This document shows positions 36,888-43,691 of a stretch of DNA of 43,691 nucleotides, in pieces. Source of the stretch: Patescibacteria group bacterium (GTDB taxonomy: Bacteria; Patescibacteriota; Minisyncoccia; UBA6257; HR35); NCBI GenBank assembly GCA_025060085.1, contig JANXCM010000002.1, positions 1 to 43,691 on the forward strand. The letters are read 5' to 3'. Made by a program: the position numbers and the translations under genes. The stretch's first letter is position 1. Each line of letters starts with the position of its first letter. The notes under the pieces were generated by a model. That model saw only the letters and a list, made by a program, of their open reading frames with translations, was not told the DNA's origin and ran no database searches.

Positions 36888-36952
36888 TCAAATATGAAAT
36901 AAAAATTTAAAAATTTAAATAATCCAAAAATAACTAAAAGCAAAATATAAAA

Positions 36953-37945
36953 ATGCTCAATCCAGATATATATTTAAATCAAAATATTTTTAATGAAAAT
37001 ATTGACCAAAAGCCTATTCGTGATGGTTATGGAGATGCTTTAGTTGAATTAGGTGAAAAGAATAAAAATGTTGTTGTTTTAACGGCTGATTTAGCTGAAT
37101 CAACTAGAGCTCATAAATTTGCTGAAAAATTTCCAGAAAGGTTTATTGAATGCGGTGTGGCAGAGCAAAATATGGCAGGTATTGCTGCTGGTTTGGGAGT
37201 GTCGGGTAAAATTGCTTTTATTTCTTCTTATGCTACTTTTTCTCCAGGTAAAAATTGGGAAACAATAAGAACAACTATTATTTATAATGATTCAAATGTA
37301 AAAATTGCTGGTCATCATTCAGGAATTATTACTGGTCCAGATGGTGCTACTCATCAAGCAACAGAAGACATTGCTATTACTCGTTGTTGGCCAAATATTA
37401 AAATTATTTCTCCTTGTGATTATTGGGAAGCTAAAAAAGCTACATTATATTCTGCAGAAGTTTATGGTCCTTTCTATTTAAGATTTGTGAGGGATAAAAC
37501 ACCGATTATTACTACAGAAAAGACACCTTTCAATTTTGGGAAAATAGAAATATTTTGGATTTCAGAAAATCCACAATTAGCTATATTTGCTACCGGTCAT
37601 TTAGTTTATCAAGCGTTATTAGCAGCCAAGGAATTGAAAGAAGAAAATATTGATGTTCTGGTTTTGAATGTTCATACTATTAAGCCATTAGAGGAAAATA
37701 AGATTTTAGAAATTTCTTCTCAAGTTAAAGGGATAATTTCTTTAGAAGATCACCAAGTGATTGGTGGCTTGGGAAGTGCTATTGCAGAAGTTTTAGCAAA
37801 AAAAGGGGGAAATATCCCTAAATTAGTAATGCTTGGTCTTCAAAATACTTTTGGTGAATCAGGCACACCAGATGAATTGATTAAAAAATACCAAATGGAC
37901 AAAGAAGCAGTTAAGTTATCTGTTAAAAAATTAATCTCGTCGTAA
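36953..37945 (+). CDS. Transketolase, C-terminal (pyrimidine-binding) subunit
   Basis: Second half of the split enzyme, 330 residues. The catalytic Glu lies in FIECGVAEQNMAGIAAGLG, which contacts the thiamine pyrimidine ring. HHSGIITGPDGATHQATEDI is the family block with the substrate-binding His, and PFYLRFVRDKTP precedes the C-terminal transketolase domain with GIISLEDHQVIGGLGSAIAE. It would pair with the subunit at 35495-36358. The 1-deoxyxylulose-5-phosphate synthase family is related, but two separate genes and these motifs fit transketolase better. Confidence 0.92.
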   Translation: MLNPDIYLNQNIFNENIDQKPIRDGYGDALVELGEKNKNVVVLTADLAESTRAHKFAEKFPERFIECGVAEQNMAGIAAGLGVSGKIAFISSYATFSPGKNWETIRTTIIYNDSNVKIAGHHSGIITGPDGATHQATEDIAITRCWPNIKIISPCDYWEAKKATLYSAEVYGPFYLRFVRDKTPIITTEKTPFNFGKIEIFWISENPQLAIFATGHLVYQALLAAKELKEENIDVLVLNVHTIKPLEENKILEISSQVKGIISLEDHQVIGGLGSAIAEVLAKKGGNIPKLVMLGLQNTFGESGTPDELIKKYQMDKEAVKLSVKKLISS

Positions 37946-37964
37946 TTTAAATAAATCTTTCAAA

Positions 37965-38252
37965 ATGGTAGTCTCAATAATAAAAAGAGATGGTCGATTA
38001 GAAGATTTTGACATTCAAAAATTAAAAAAATCTATAGAAAATGCTGCCCTTGATGCTGGCTATGAGGAAGATAAAATTTTTCAAATAATTGAAGATATTA
38101 GTAGTTATGTGTTAGAATCTGTAAATGATTTAGATAGAGTTGATAGTCAATCACTAAGAGAATTAATTCTTTCTAAATTAGATAAAGATTATCCCCAAAT
38201 CGCTAAAGCTTGGCGTGATTATGATGTCTATATAAAAGGAGGAAAAGATTAA
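37965..38252 (+). CDS. Stand-alone ATP-cone domain protein
   Basis: 95 residues beginning VSIIKRDGRLEDFDIQKLKKSIENA, the ATP-cone signature that binds ATP or dATP. The rest is helical and ends WRDYDVYIKGG, as in the ATP-cones of ribonucleotide reductases and NrdR. There is no zinc ribbon and no reductase attached. Free-standing cones may act as nucleotide sensors. The stop overlaps the next start (TAATG), and an AAAAGGAGG at 38234-38242 within its own codons could act as a Shine-Dalgarno elsewhere, but here it encodes Lys-Gly-Gly. Confidence 0.8.
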   Translation: MVVSIIKRDGRLEDFDIQKLKKSIENAALDAGYEEDKIFQIIEDISSYVLESVNDLDRVDSQSLRELILSKLDKDYPQIAKAWRDYDVYIKGGKD

Positions 38253-39886
38253 TGATAAATTCAGATATTAAGAATAAAATTTTAAAATCAATTAAAGGAG
38301 ATGTTTTAGAGAGCGGTTTAGAAAATTATTCTACTGACAAGAGTATTTTTAAAATTTTGCCTCAATTAGTAATTTATCCTCAAGACGAAGAAGATATTAA
38401 AAATTTGGTCAAAATAGCAAAGGAAAATAACTTCTATCTTACTCCTCGAGCAGCTGGTACAGATATGTCAGGAGGTTCTATTGGTGATTCTCTTCTTTTA
38501 GTTTTTACAAAATACTTTAATAAAATAATTGAAATTGATTCAGAAAGAAAATATGTTATTGCTCAGCCAGGAGTTTATTTTCGTGATTTAGAAAAAGAAC
38601 TTGATAAAGTTAATATCTTTTTACCTTCCTATCCGGCTTCAAAAGAAATTTGTGCTTTAGGTGGAATGATAGCTAATGATTCAGGTGGTGAAAAAACAAT
38701 CAAATATGGGAAAACACATGATTATGTTGAAGGTTTAAATGTTGTTTTAAGTGATGGTAATGAATATTATCTTGAAAAAATTGAAGGTAATGAGCTAAAT
38801 AATAAACTTAATCTTTCAGATTTTGAAGGTGAAATTTATAGAAAAACTTATAGCTTATTAAAAAATAATTTCGATTTAATTCAAAGATCTAGGCCTAAAG
38901 TTAGTAAAAATTCAGCGGGCTATAATATTTGGGATGCTTATGGTTATGAAAAAGGAAAAGAATTCTTAGATTTAACTAAATTATTTGTTGGTTCTCAAGG
39001 AACCTTGGGGATAATCACTAAAATAAAATTGAGATTAGTGGAAAAACCTCAATATAAAAAATTGGCTGTTATTTTTTTAAAAGATCTAAATCAAATTAAT
39101 ATTATTTTGGATGACTTATTAAAGCTTAAACCTGATAGTTTAGAAATTACTGATGATCATACTTTTAAAATATTTTTAAAATATGCTCGAGAAATGGCTG
39201 AAATTTTAGGTTTTAAAGGACTATTCTCTACTTTTAAACTTTTTTTGCCAGAAATCAAATTAATTCTTAAAAATGGAATTCCTAAGTTAATAATTTTGGT
39301 TGAATTTGAGGGAAAATCAGAAGAAGACATAAATAATAGTATTTTTCTCTTAAAAGAAATCATCTTAAATAAAAAAATTCCTTTAATAATTTGCCAAACC
39401 GAAACAGAAGAACAGAAATACTGGAAAATCAGAAGGGATACTTATAAACTTTTAAGAGAAAAAATCAAAGACAAGATTGCTGCACCTTTTGTTGATGATA
39501 TTATTGTTGATCCTCATTATTTATCTGAATTTTTACCTCAACTGATAAAAATTTTAGATAAATATCAACTTCTTTATACTATTTCAGGTCATTTGGGGGA
39601 TGGAAATTTACATATTATTCCTCTCTTAGATTTAAAAAAAGAGAGAGAAAAAATTTTTCCAGCAATGGAAGAAGTTTATGGTTTAACTTTAAAATATAAT
39701 GGTTCAATTACTGCTGAACACAACGACGGTCTAATTAGAGGGTGGTATTTAGAAAAAATGTATGGTAAAGAAATTTTCAATATTTTTTTGGAAATAAAAA
39801 AAATTTTTGATCCAGAAAATATTTTTAACAGATATAAAAAAGTTCAAGCGACCAGAGAGTATAGTTTTAAGCATTTACTTAGCTAA
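38252..39886 (+). CDS. FAD-linked oxidase of the GlcD/lactate dehydrogenase type
   Basis: 544 residues. The PCMH FAD-binding domain includes YLTPRAAGTDMSGGSIGD, the pyrophosphate loop, and YPASKEICALGGMIANDSGG. The C-terminal cap has the conserved SGHLGDGNLHIIPL, with the His and Asp-Gly-Asn that bind substrate or metal, and ITAEHNDGLIRGWYL. Known members oxidise D-lactate, glycolate or related 2-hydroxy acids. The exact substrate cannot be told. No cysteine cluster for iron-sulphur binding is present, and no respiratory partner is nearby. It is co-translated with the ATP-cone gene. Confidence 0.85.
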   Translation: MINSDIKNKILKSIKGDVLESGLENYSTDKSIFKILPQLVIYPQDEEDIKNLVKIAKENNFYLTPRAAGTDMSGGSIGDSLLLVFTKYFNKIIEIDSERKYVIAQPGVYFRDLEKELDKVNIFLPSYPASKEICALGGMIANDSGGEKTIKYGKTHDYVEGLNVVLSDGNEYYLEKIEGNELNNKLNLSDFEGEIYRKTYSLLKNNFDLIQRSRPKVSKNSAGYNIWDAYGYEKGKEFLDLTKLFVGSQGTLGIITKIKLRLVEKPQYKKLAVIFLKDLNQINIILDDLLKLKPDSLEITDDHTFKIFLKYAREMAEILGFKGLFSTFKLFLPEIKLILKNGIPKLIILVEFEGKSEEDINNSIFLLKEIILNKKIPLIICQTETEEQKYWKIRRDTYKLLREKIKDKIAAPFVDDIIVDPHYLSEFLPQLIKILDKYQLLYTISGHLGDGNLHIIPLLDLKKEREKIFPAMEEVYGLTLKYNGSITAEHNDGLIRGWYLEKMYGKEIFNIFLEIKKIFDPENIFNRYKKVQATREYSFKHLLS

Positions 39887-40033
39887 AAAATTTAATAGGA
39901 TAAATTCTGAAAAGATAAAAATTTGTTATAATTAAGTTAAGAAAATAAAACTTTATTTAATTTAGAAAATAATTTAGAAAAAATTTTTTGATTGGTTAAA
40001 AAATTTGCGATTTGTTTTTTTCATTTTATTTCT

Positions 40034-40104
40034 TGCCGGGTCGTCTAATGGTAGGACACAAGGCTCTGGACCTTGGAATCTTGGTTCGAATCCAAGCCCG
40101 GCAG
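40034..40104 (+). tRNA. tRNA-Gln (CTG)
   Basis: Acceptor TGCCGGG/CCCGGCA with U1-A72, discriminator G, D-stem GTCT/GGAC, anticodon stem CAAGG/CCTTG with loop CTCTGGA (anticodon CTG), T-stem CTTGG/CCAAG. CCA is not encoded. U1-A72 is the identity pair used by the bacterial amidotransferase. Confidence 0.94.
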
Positions 40105-40110
40105 AAAAAA

Positions 40111-40181
40111 TGCGGGGTGGTGTAACGGTAGCACAGCGGCCTTTGGAGCCGTTAGTCTTGGTTCGAATCCAAGCCCCGCAG
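40111..40181 (+). tRNA. tRNA-Gln (TTG)
   Basis: Follows the first tRNA-Gln by 6 nt. Acceptor TGCGGGG/CCCCGCA, again U1-A72, discriminator G, anticodon stem GCGGC/GCCGT (one G-T pair) with loop CTTTGGA (anticodon TTG), T-stem CTTGG/CCAAG. A CCA follows directly (40182-40184), perhaps by chance since neighbours lack it. Any frame read across this pair is spurious. Confidence 0.94.
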
Positions 40182-40358
40182 CCAATTAATAATGAGTATA
40201 TTTATTTTTTTCAAAAGATATAAATAATCTCTATATAAAAAATTATTTAACTATCTTTCTTTTAATCCTTTTATTTTTTATTTATTTAAATCAAATTTAT
40301 ATTTTTTAATATTTTTTTTCAATTATTTTTTTAAAACTCTATTTTATTAGCTAAATTA

Positions 40359-40386
40359 TTGACAAAAAATTAAGTTGTGCTAAAAT
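40359..40386 (+). promoter_or_regulatory. Promoter of the TrpR-like gene
   Basis: A consensus TTGACA at 40359-40364 is followed after 16 bp by TAAAAT at 40381-40386, with an extended TGC at 40378-40380. It is the strongest promoter visible in the window. Initiation should be near 40393, leaving a leader of about 24 nt that consists mostly of the palindrome at 40399-40416. Confidence 0.75.
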
Positions 40387-40398
40387 TTTATTATTGGC

Positions 40399-40416
40399 AC
40401 TTTACTATAGTAAAGT
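40399..40416 (+). promoter_or_regulatory. Perfect 18-bp palindrome, probable operator
   Basis: ACTTTACTATAGTAAAGT is an exact palindrome that ends at the base before the ATG of the TrpR-like gene and lies just downstream of its promoter. Its symmetrical ACTATAGT core resembles the ACTAGT-type half-sites bound by TrpR. Binding there would block initiation or early elongation, which suggests autorepression. No other copy was noticed by eye. Confidence 0.65.
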
Positions 40417-40737
40417 ATGAAAAATAAAAAGAATTTTTATCATTGGGTAAATAAAGAAATTGATGACCTTTTTAGTGTTATTTTGATGTTAGAAAATTTA
40501 GATGAAGCCCGAAGATTTTTTAGAGATTTATTAACTAAAAAAGAGATTATTGAATTTGCCAAAAGATGGAAAGCGGTTCAAATGTTAGCTCAAGGAATAA
40601 CCTATAAAGAAATAGAGAAAAAAACAAAAATGAGTTCAACAACCATCGCTCGGATTAATAGATGGTTAAGATCAGAGTATGGTGGTTATCGGCTTATTTT
40701 GAATAAGCTTAACAAATTCAAAGATAAGATTAATTAA
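40417..40737 (+). CDS. TrpR-like (YerC/YecD family) transcriptional regulator
   Basis: 106-residue helical DNA-binding protein of the Trp-repressor superfamily. Family features: LDEARRFFRDLLTKKEIIEFAKRW is the dimer core, and AQGITYKEIEKKTKMSSTTIARINRWL (two helices, about 54-80) is the helix-turn-helix, with the TTIARINRWL recognition helix almost as in YerC/TrpR. Whether it binds tryptophan cannot be told. A strong promoter and perfect palindrome precede it, and the LOG-like gene follows after 21 nt, so autoregulation of a two-gene unit is likely. Confidence 0.9.
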   Translation: MKNKKNFYHWVNKEIDDLFSVILMLENLDEARRFFRDLLTKKEIIEFAKRWKAVQMLAQGITYKEIEKKTKMSSTTIARINRWLRSEYGGYRLILNKLNKFKDKIN

Positions 40738-40758
40738 ATTATTTTACTAAAAATAAAA

Positions 40759-41310
40759 ATGGCAGGAAGAAAAATTCAAATTGGAGTGGTAGGAGCAACT
40801 GCCGATCTTAAGTATTCTAAAAAATTGGTTAAATTAGCTGAAGAAATTGGATATTGGATTGCTAAGAAAAATGCTGTTCTAATTTTTGGAGCAGAAAAAG
40901 ATTATGATTCTTTATCTACCGCTGCTTGTCGTGGAGCTAAAAAAAATAATGGATTAACCGTTGGTATAACTTATGGTAAGGGATTAAATGTTTACGATAA
41001 TAAGAATGTTGATATAGTGATTGCTACAGGAATAGAAAGAGGAGGAGGAAGAGAATTTATTTTTATCCTTAGTTGTGATGCGGTTATTGGTATTAATGGG
41101 GGTTCGGGGACCTTAACAGAATTTGGTATTACTTATCAAGCTAATATTCCAATTGTTGTTTTAAAAAATAGTGGTGGATGGAGCGATAAATTAATAAATA
41201 CTTATCTGGATGAAAGAAAGAGAATAAAAATCGAATCTGCTAATTTACCTAAAGAAGCCGTTGAAAAAGCAATAAAATTAGCTCAAAGAAAAATTAAAAA
41301 AGAAAAATAA
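40759..41310 (+). CDS. LOG/SLOG-family nucleotide-binding protein
   Basis: 183 residues with a Rossmann-type fold related to LOG (lysine decarboxylase-like) proteins, probably the TIGR00725 group. Motifs: IGVVGATADLKYS at the N-terminus, GGGREFIFILSCDAVIGING, and GGSGTLTEFGITYQ, the PGGxGTxxE nucleotide/sugar-binding motif with Glu. Known LOGs release free bases from nucleoside monophosphates, but the role of this subgroup is not established. It is probably transcribed with the TrpR-like gene 21 nt upstream. Confidence 0.82.
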   Translation: MAGRKIQIGVVGATADLKYSKKLVKLAEEIGYWIAKKNAVLIFGAEKDYDSLSTAACRGAKKNNGLTVGITYGKGLNVYDNKNVDIVIATGIERGGGREFIFILSCDAVIGINGGSGTLTEFGITYQANIPIVVLKNSGGWSDKLINTYLDERKRIKIESANLPKEAVEKAIKLAQRKIKKEK

Positions 41311-41414
41311 ACTTCATATTTAAATCAAAATTATTTCTCTAATAATGGGAAGAGATTGATTGTGATTAATTAAATTTTTAATTTTGATATTTTTCTAAAT
41401 TTTCACACTCAATC

Positions 41415-41435
41415 CCTTCTCATTTATTGAGAAGG
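41415..41435 (+). promoter_or_regulatory. Hairpin in the leader of the foreign cassette
   Basis: CCTTCTCA and TGAGAAGG form a perfect 8-bp stem with a TTTAT loop, ending 11 nt before the Shine-Dalgarno at 41447. It has no T-run, so it is a leader structure that might affect translation or stability rather than a terminator. Confidence 0.5.
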
Positions 41436-41446
41436 AAGCACACTAT

Positions 41447-41456
41447 AAGGAGGTGA
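41447..41456 (+). promoter_or_regulatory. Perfect Shine-Dalgarno sequence AAGGAGGTGA
   Basis: Ten bases fully complementary to the standard 16S tail UCACCUCCUU, 5 nt before a GTG at 41462. It is the only such sequence at a proper distance outside coding DNA that I found in the window, and this genome's 16S lacks the matching tail. Confidence 0.8.
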
Positions 41457-41461
41457 GAATT

Positions 41462-41557
41462 GTGTATATCGTTTCAGAAGACATTGTTATTTTGTTTAAA
41501 GAATGGGCAAAAAGAAACGGATTTCTTTTGCCCCTCGTTTATTTTTTGAAGCATTGA
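41462..41557 (+). CDS. 31-codon ORF behind the Shine-Dalgarno (leader peptide or displaced N-terminus)
   Basis: GTG-started ORF encoding MYIVSEDIVILFKEWAKRNG and eleven more residues, spaced ideally from the Shine-Dalgarno. It overlaps the first 55 nt of the phosphoribosyltransferase-like gene in another frame. It could be a leader peptide whose translation delivers ribosomes to the ATG at 41503, or the true N-terminus separated by a frameshift. The amino acids look protein-like (LFKEWAKRNG), but nothing decides between the two. Confidence 0.4.
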   Translation: MYIVSEDIVILFKEWAKRNGFLLPLVYFLKH

Positions 41558-42354
41558 GGAAAAAATTTGCGAGCTTCGTCTCGCAAATTTTTCCCAATTT
41601 TGTTTTCCTAAAAGAGGGAGACCTCTTGAGGGATCTCTCTTCTATACTAACTACTATCCAAAGAGAAGTTATAGTTTCTTTGGATAGAGTGTATACTCCT
41701 CTTCTTAAGGATGAGATAGGGGAAGTGTTTTATCTTGATGTTACCCGCCTCGTTAATGAAGTGGGTGAAAGTAGAGGTTATGGAGCTCGTTGGGGAACTC
41801 CGTCTATCGAGGAGCAAATAGAAAAATTACCTTCTCTTCTCAAGAAGGAGAGAAAAGATGTCGTTCTTGTTGACGATGTGATTTTTTCTGGTTCCCTAGT
41901 TGAAAGACTCGTAGGAGTTTTTTTAAATGAGGGAGTCAGAGTTGATTGCGTTGTTGCCGCCATCGGAATAGGTGGCGGCATTGAAAGAGTTAAAAGATTA
42001 GGGGTAAAAGTTCTTTGCGCACACACCTTTGACAGTGTTGTCGATCAAGTGTGCGAGAGGGATTTTTATCCCGGTACACCATTTTGTGGTCGCACTCTCG
42101 AAAGTGCAACTGAAAATATAGGTGTTCCTTATCTACTTCCTTGGGGGAAACCCCATAAGTGGGCTTCCATCCCGAGGGATAAGGAAAAGGAATTTTCCAT
42201 TTTTTGTATCGAGCAAACACTTAACTTGTTTGAGGCTATTGAAAAGGCCTCAGGTAGGGAAGTGTTATGCTCAGATTTAGAAAGGAGAACGATTGGTATG
42301 CTTCCCGAAGAAAGAGTAGTTGACTTTCTTCGGGCTAACCTGACGAGGTTGTGA
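41503..42354 (+). CDS. Phosphoribosyltransferase-like protein, probably horizontally acquired
   Basis: 283 residues. VVLVDDVIFSGSLVERL (120-136) is the PRPP-binding loop of type I phosphoribosyltransferases (hydrophobic strand, two Asp, S/T-G-S/T). The rest has no family I can name; the C-terminal 80 residues may be a separate domain with CRxLESATENIGVPYLLPWG-like features around FCGRTLESATENIG. Base use differs from all neighbours: the lines at 41941-42000 and 42001-42060 contain 27 and 30 G+C of 60. The start at 41503 has no Shine-Dalgarno of its own, and the frame is closed just upstream at 41497. A strong terminator ends the unit. The substrate is unknown. Confidence 0.7.
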   Translation: MGKKKRISFAPRLFFEALRKKFASFVSQIFPNFVFLKEGDLLRDLSSILTTIQREVIVSLDRVYTPLLKDEIGEVFYLDVTRLVNEVGESRGYGARWGTPSIEEQIEKLPSLLKKERKDVVLVDDVIFSGSLVERLVGVFLNEGVRVDCVVAAIGIGGGIERVKRLGVKVLCAHTFDSVVDQVCERDFYPGTPFCGRTLESATENIGVPYLLPWGKPHKWASIPRDKEKEFSIFCIEQTLNLFEAIEKASGREVLCSDLERRTIGMLPEERVVDFLRANLTRL

Positions 42355-42378
42355 ACCCGTCAAATTTTTAAATTTTTT

Positions 42379-42411
42379 GAGCCGATAAGTTTTCAACTGT
42401 CGGCTCTTTTT
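42379..42411 (+). terminator. Rho-independent terminator of the foreign cassette
   Basis: GAGCCGA (42379-42385) pairs with TCGGCTC (42400-42406), with an extra inner AGTT/AACT helix, followed by a T-run to about 42412. It is the only G+C-rich hairpin with a T-tail seen in the window. Confidence 0.85.
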
Positions 42412-42514
42412 TATTTGAAAAAAATAAGATTAAAATTTTTCAGATTAAAATAATGTATAAATAGAATTTTTTATTTTTTTAAATTTAAAAATATGATATT
42501 ATGTTATTATTTTT

Positions 42515-43519
42515 ATGAAAACTATAGGTTTTTGTGGTTTGCCTAATAGTGGTAAATCGACACTTTTAAAACTATTAACTAAAACAGAAACATTAATTGC
42601 TAATTATCCTTTTACAACTATTTCTCCTAAATTAGCTAGAGGATTTTTTATTTCTAATAATTTACTTCAACTTCATTCTTTAACCAAAACTCCTGAAATT
42701 AGACCTGCTTATTTAAATTTTTTAGATGTTCCGGGTTTAATTAGAGGTTCACACAAAGGATTAGGATTAGGCAATGAATTTTTAAGCTATTTAAGACAAA
42801 GTGATATTATTTTAGAAATTATTCGCAATTTTAAAAGAGAAGATGTAATTCATAGCGAAGGCGAAGTAGATCCAGAAAGAGATATTTTGTTGATTGAAGA
42901 AGAAATATTACAGTCAGAAAAAAAAATTATTGAGGAAAATTTACAAAAAATTAAACGTCAACCAGCTAAAAAAGATTTAGCTGAAAAATTTATATTTATT
43001 CTAGATAATCTTCAGCCATTTAAAAGATTCCCCGAATTAAAAAAAGATTTAAAAGAATACAATCTTCTCCTTACTAAGGACTGGTTTTTAATCTTTAATG
43101 GTGATTTAAAAATAGATAAAAAAAATTTTGAAAATCTATGTTTTAAATCTATCTATCAATTAGACTTTCAATTTGAATTAGAACTTCAAGAAAATAGAGA
43201 GCTTCAAAAAGAATATCCATCTCAAGTTAATGATTTATTAAATCAGATTAAAAAAGATATTGATTTAATAGAATTTTTTACCTTTACAGATGAAATTACC
43301 CAATCTTGGTTAATAGAAAGGGATAACTATTTAATTAAATCAGCAGAACTAATTCACTCCGATTTTGCTAAAAAATTTAAATCTGCTGAGGTTATTAATA
43401 TTAAACAATTTTTGATTCATAAAAAAAATTGGTCTGAACTTAAAAACTTAGGTCTATTAAAGCAAGTAGGTAGAGATTATTGTATTGAAGAAGGTGATAT
43501 TATTAGAATTATTATTTAG
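42515..43519 (+). CDS. ychF: YchF/OLA1-family translation-associated P-loop NTPase
   Basis: Obg-related NTPase, in known members ATP-preferring and ribosome-associated. P-loop GLPNSGKST is at 8-16, followed by ANYPFTTISPK (G2), FLDVPGLIRGSHKGLGLGNEFL (G3, seen as DVPGLI and GLGLGNEFL) and DIILEIIRNF. The central coiled-coil is shortened. The C-terminal TGS domain has AELIHSDFAKKFKSAEVI and GRDYCIEEGDIIRI, the family ending. The G4 specificity motif is not clear. Length 334 is about 30 residues below the usual. Weak -10-like TATGAT and TATTAT lie within 25 nt of the ATG. Confidence 0.9.
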   Translation: MKTIGFCGLPNSGKSTLLKLLTKTETLIANYPFTTISPKLARGFFISNNLLQLHSLTKTPEIRPAYLNFLDVPGLIRGSHKGLGLGNEFLSYLRQSDIILEIIRNFKREDVIHSEGEVDPERDILLIEEEILQSEKKIIEENLQKIKRQPAKKDLAEKFIFILDNLQPFKRFPELKKDLKEYNLLLTKDWFLIFNGDLKIDKKNFENLCFKSIYQLDFQFELELQENRELQKEYPSQVNDLLNQIKKDIDLIEFFTFTDEITQSWLIERDNYLIKSAELIHSDFAKKFKSAEVINIKQFLIHKKNWSELKNLGLLKQVGRDYCIEEGDIIRIII

Positions 43520-43593
43520 TTAGTAAATTAATAATTTTTGATGAATAAACTTTGAAAATATTCAACTCAGTCTTACTAGCAATAATTTTTACT

Positions 43594-43689
43594 CTAAGGT
43601 TGATAATAAACATTTAGATTAATTTTTCTTACTATACCTAAATAATTTTTAGCTCTAAATTCAAATTTATTTATTCCTGGTTTTAAAAT
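43594..43689 (-). CDS. C-terminal end of a beta-sandwich protein (partial)
   Basis: On the minus strand the frame is open from the window edge to a TAG at 43594. The visible ending ILKPGINKFEFRAKNYLG, then IVRKINLNVYYQP, has the pattern L-x-x-G-x-N-x-F-x-x-x-A-x-N-x-x-G followed by a strand, which is common in Ig-like or glucodextranase-type beta-sandwiches of exported proteins. Only 31 residues are visible, so the family is tentative. Confidence 0.5.
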   Translation of the reverse strand: MLKPGINKFEFRAKNYLGIVRKINLNVYYQP

Positions 43690-43691
43690 TG

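Noticed and set aside
38234..38242. AAAAGGAGG before the FAD oxidase as a genuine Shine-Dalgarno
   Set aside because: It encodes the Lys-Gly-Gly end of the ATP-cone protein, and the 16S lacks the matching tail; coincidence is enough.
40005..40223. 72-codon frame over the two tRNA-Gln genes
   Set aside because: The tRNAs fold perfectly and account for the sequence; the translated product is the usual tRNA artefact.
41778..42220. Minus-strand frames within the phosphoribosyltransferase-like gene
   Set aside because: They have no motif, and the plus frame has the PRPP loop, Shine-Dalgarno and terminator.

Overview
The window looks like chromosomal DNA of a Candidate Phyla Radiation (Patescibacteria) bacterium, most like a Parcubacteria-type lineage; no species can be named. 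It is very A+T-rich, densely packed, full of 4-nt ATGA-type overlaps, uses TGA as a stop, and carries streamlined housekeeping proteins (a prolyl-tRNA synthetase without an editing insert, a PriA without helicase motifs, a transketolase split into two genes). The 16S rRNA has substitutions at normally universal sites, with compensating partners.

Layout. 1-3103: the end of a DoxX-like membrane protein, gyrB, a hydrophobic protein and a DksA/TraR protein. 3113-7170 (minus): lepB, hisS, a HIT hydrolase, rpsU, a divergent ftsA and a secreted protein. 7206-10139: pth, a PD-(D/E)XK nuclease on minus, then def and fmt. 10157-14290 (minus): two paralogous type IV pilins flanking a single-domain response regulator and a solitary 16S rRNA gene, then tRNA-Phe. 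14453-17534: clpP, two secreted proteins (one with an Asn/Gln tract and a lamin-tail domain), tRNA-Ala and tRNA-Arg. 17535-19405: a mostly non-coding stretch with a candidate small RNA, two small membrane ORFs and a sugar-phosphate transferase. 19402-30032: priA on minus, then mreB, holB, a 52-codon gene, frr, rseP, proS, a second mreB, mreC, mreD and PBP2, which together join the rod-shape machinery to replication and translation genes. 30211-33029: a secreted repeat protein interrupted by a frameshift, and HtrA. 32977-35042 (minus): a membrane protein, gatA and tRNA-Gly. 35131-39886: split transketolase with an unknown gene between its halves, an ATP-cone protein and an FAD oxidase. 40034-43691: two tRNA-Gln genes, a TrpR-like regulator with a palindromic operator, a LOG-like protein, a compositionally foreign phosphoribosyltransferase-like cassette, ychF and the end of a minus-strand gene.

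The most striking feature concerns translation. The 3' end of the 16S rRNA keeps helix 45 but lacks the CCUCC anti-Shine-Dalgarno sequence. Consistent with this, most starts have no Shine-Dalgarno sequence, and several have a -10 box only 8-12 nt upstream of the ATG, so their mRNAs would be leaderless or nearly so. The one perfect Shine-Dalgarno sequence outside coding DNA (41447-41456) heads the G+C-richer cassette, which ends in a conventional terminator. That cassette looks imported from a lineage with ordinary initiation. Other points of interest are an 18-bp palindrome abutting the start of the TrpR-like gene and a PriA that appears to have lost its ATPase motifs.
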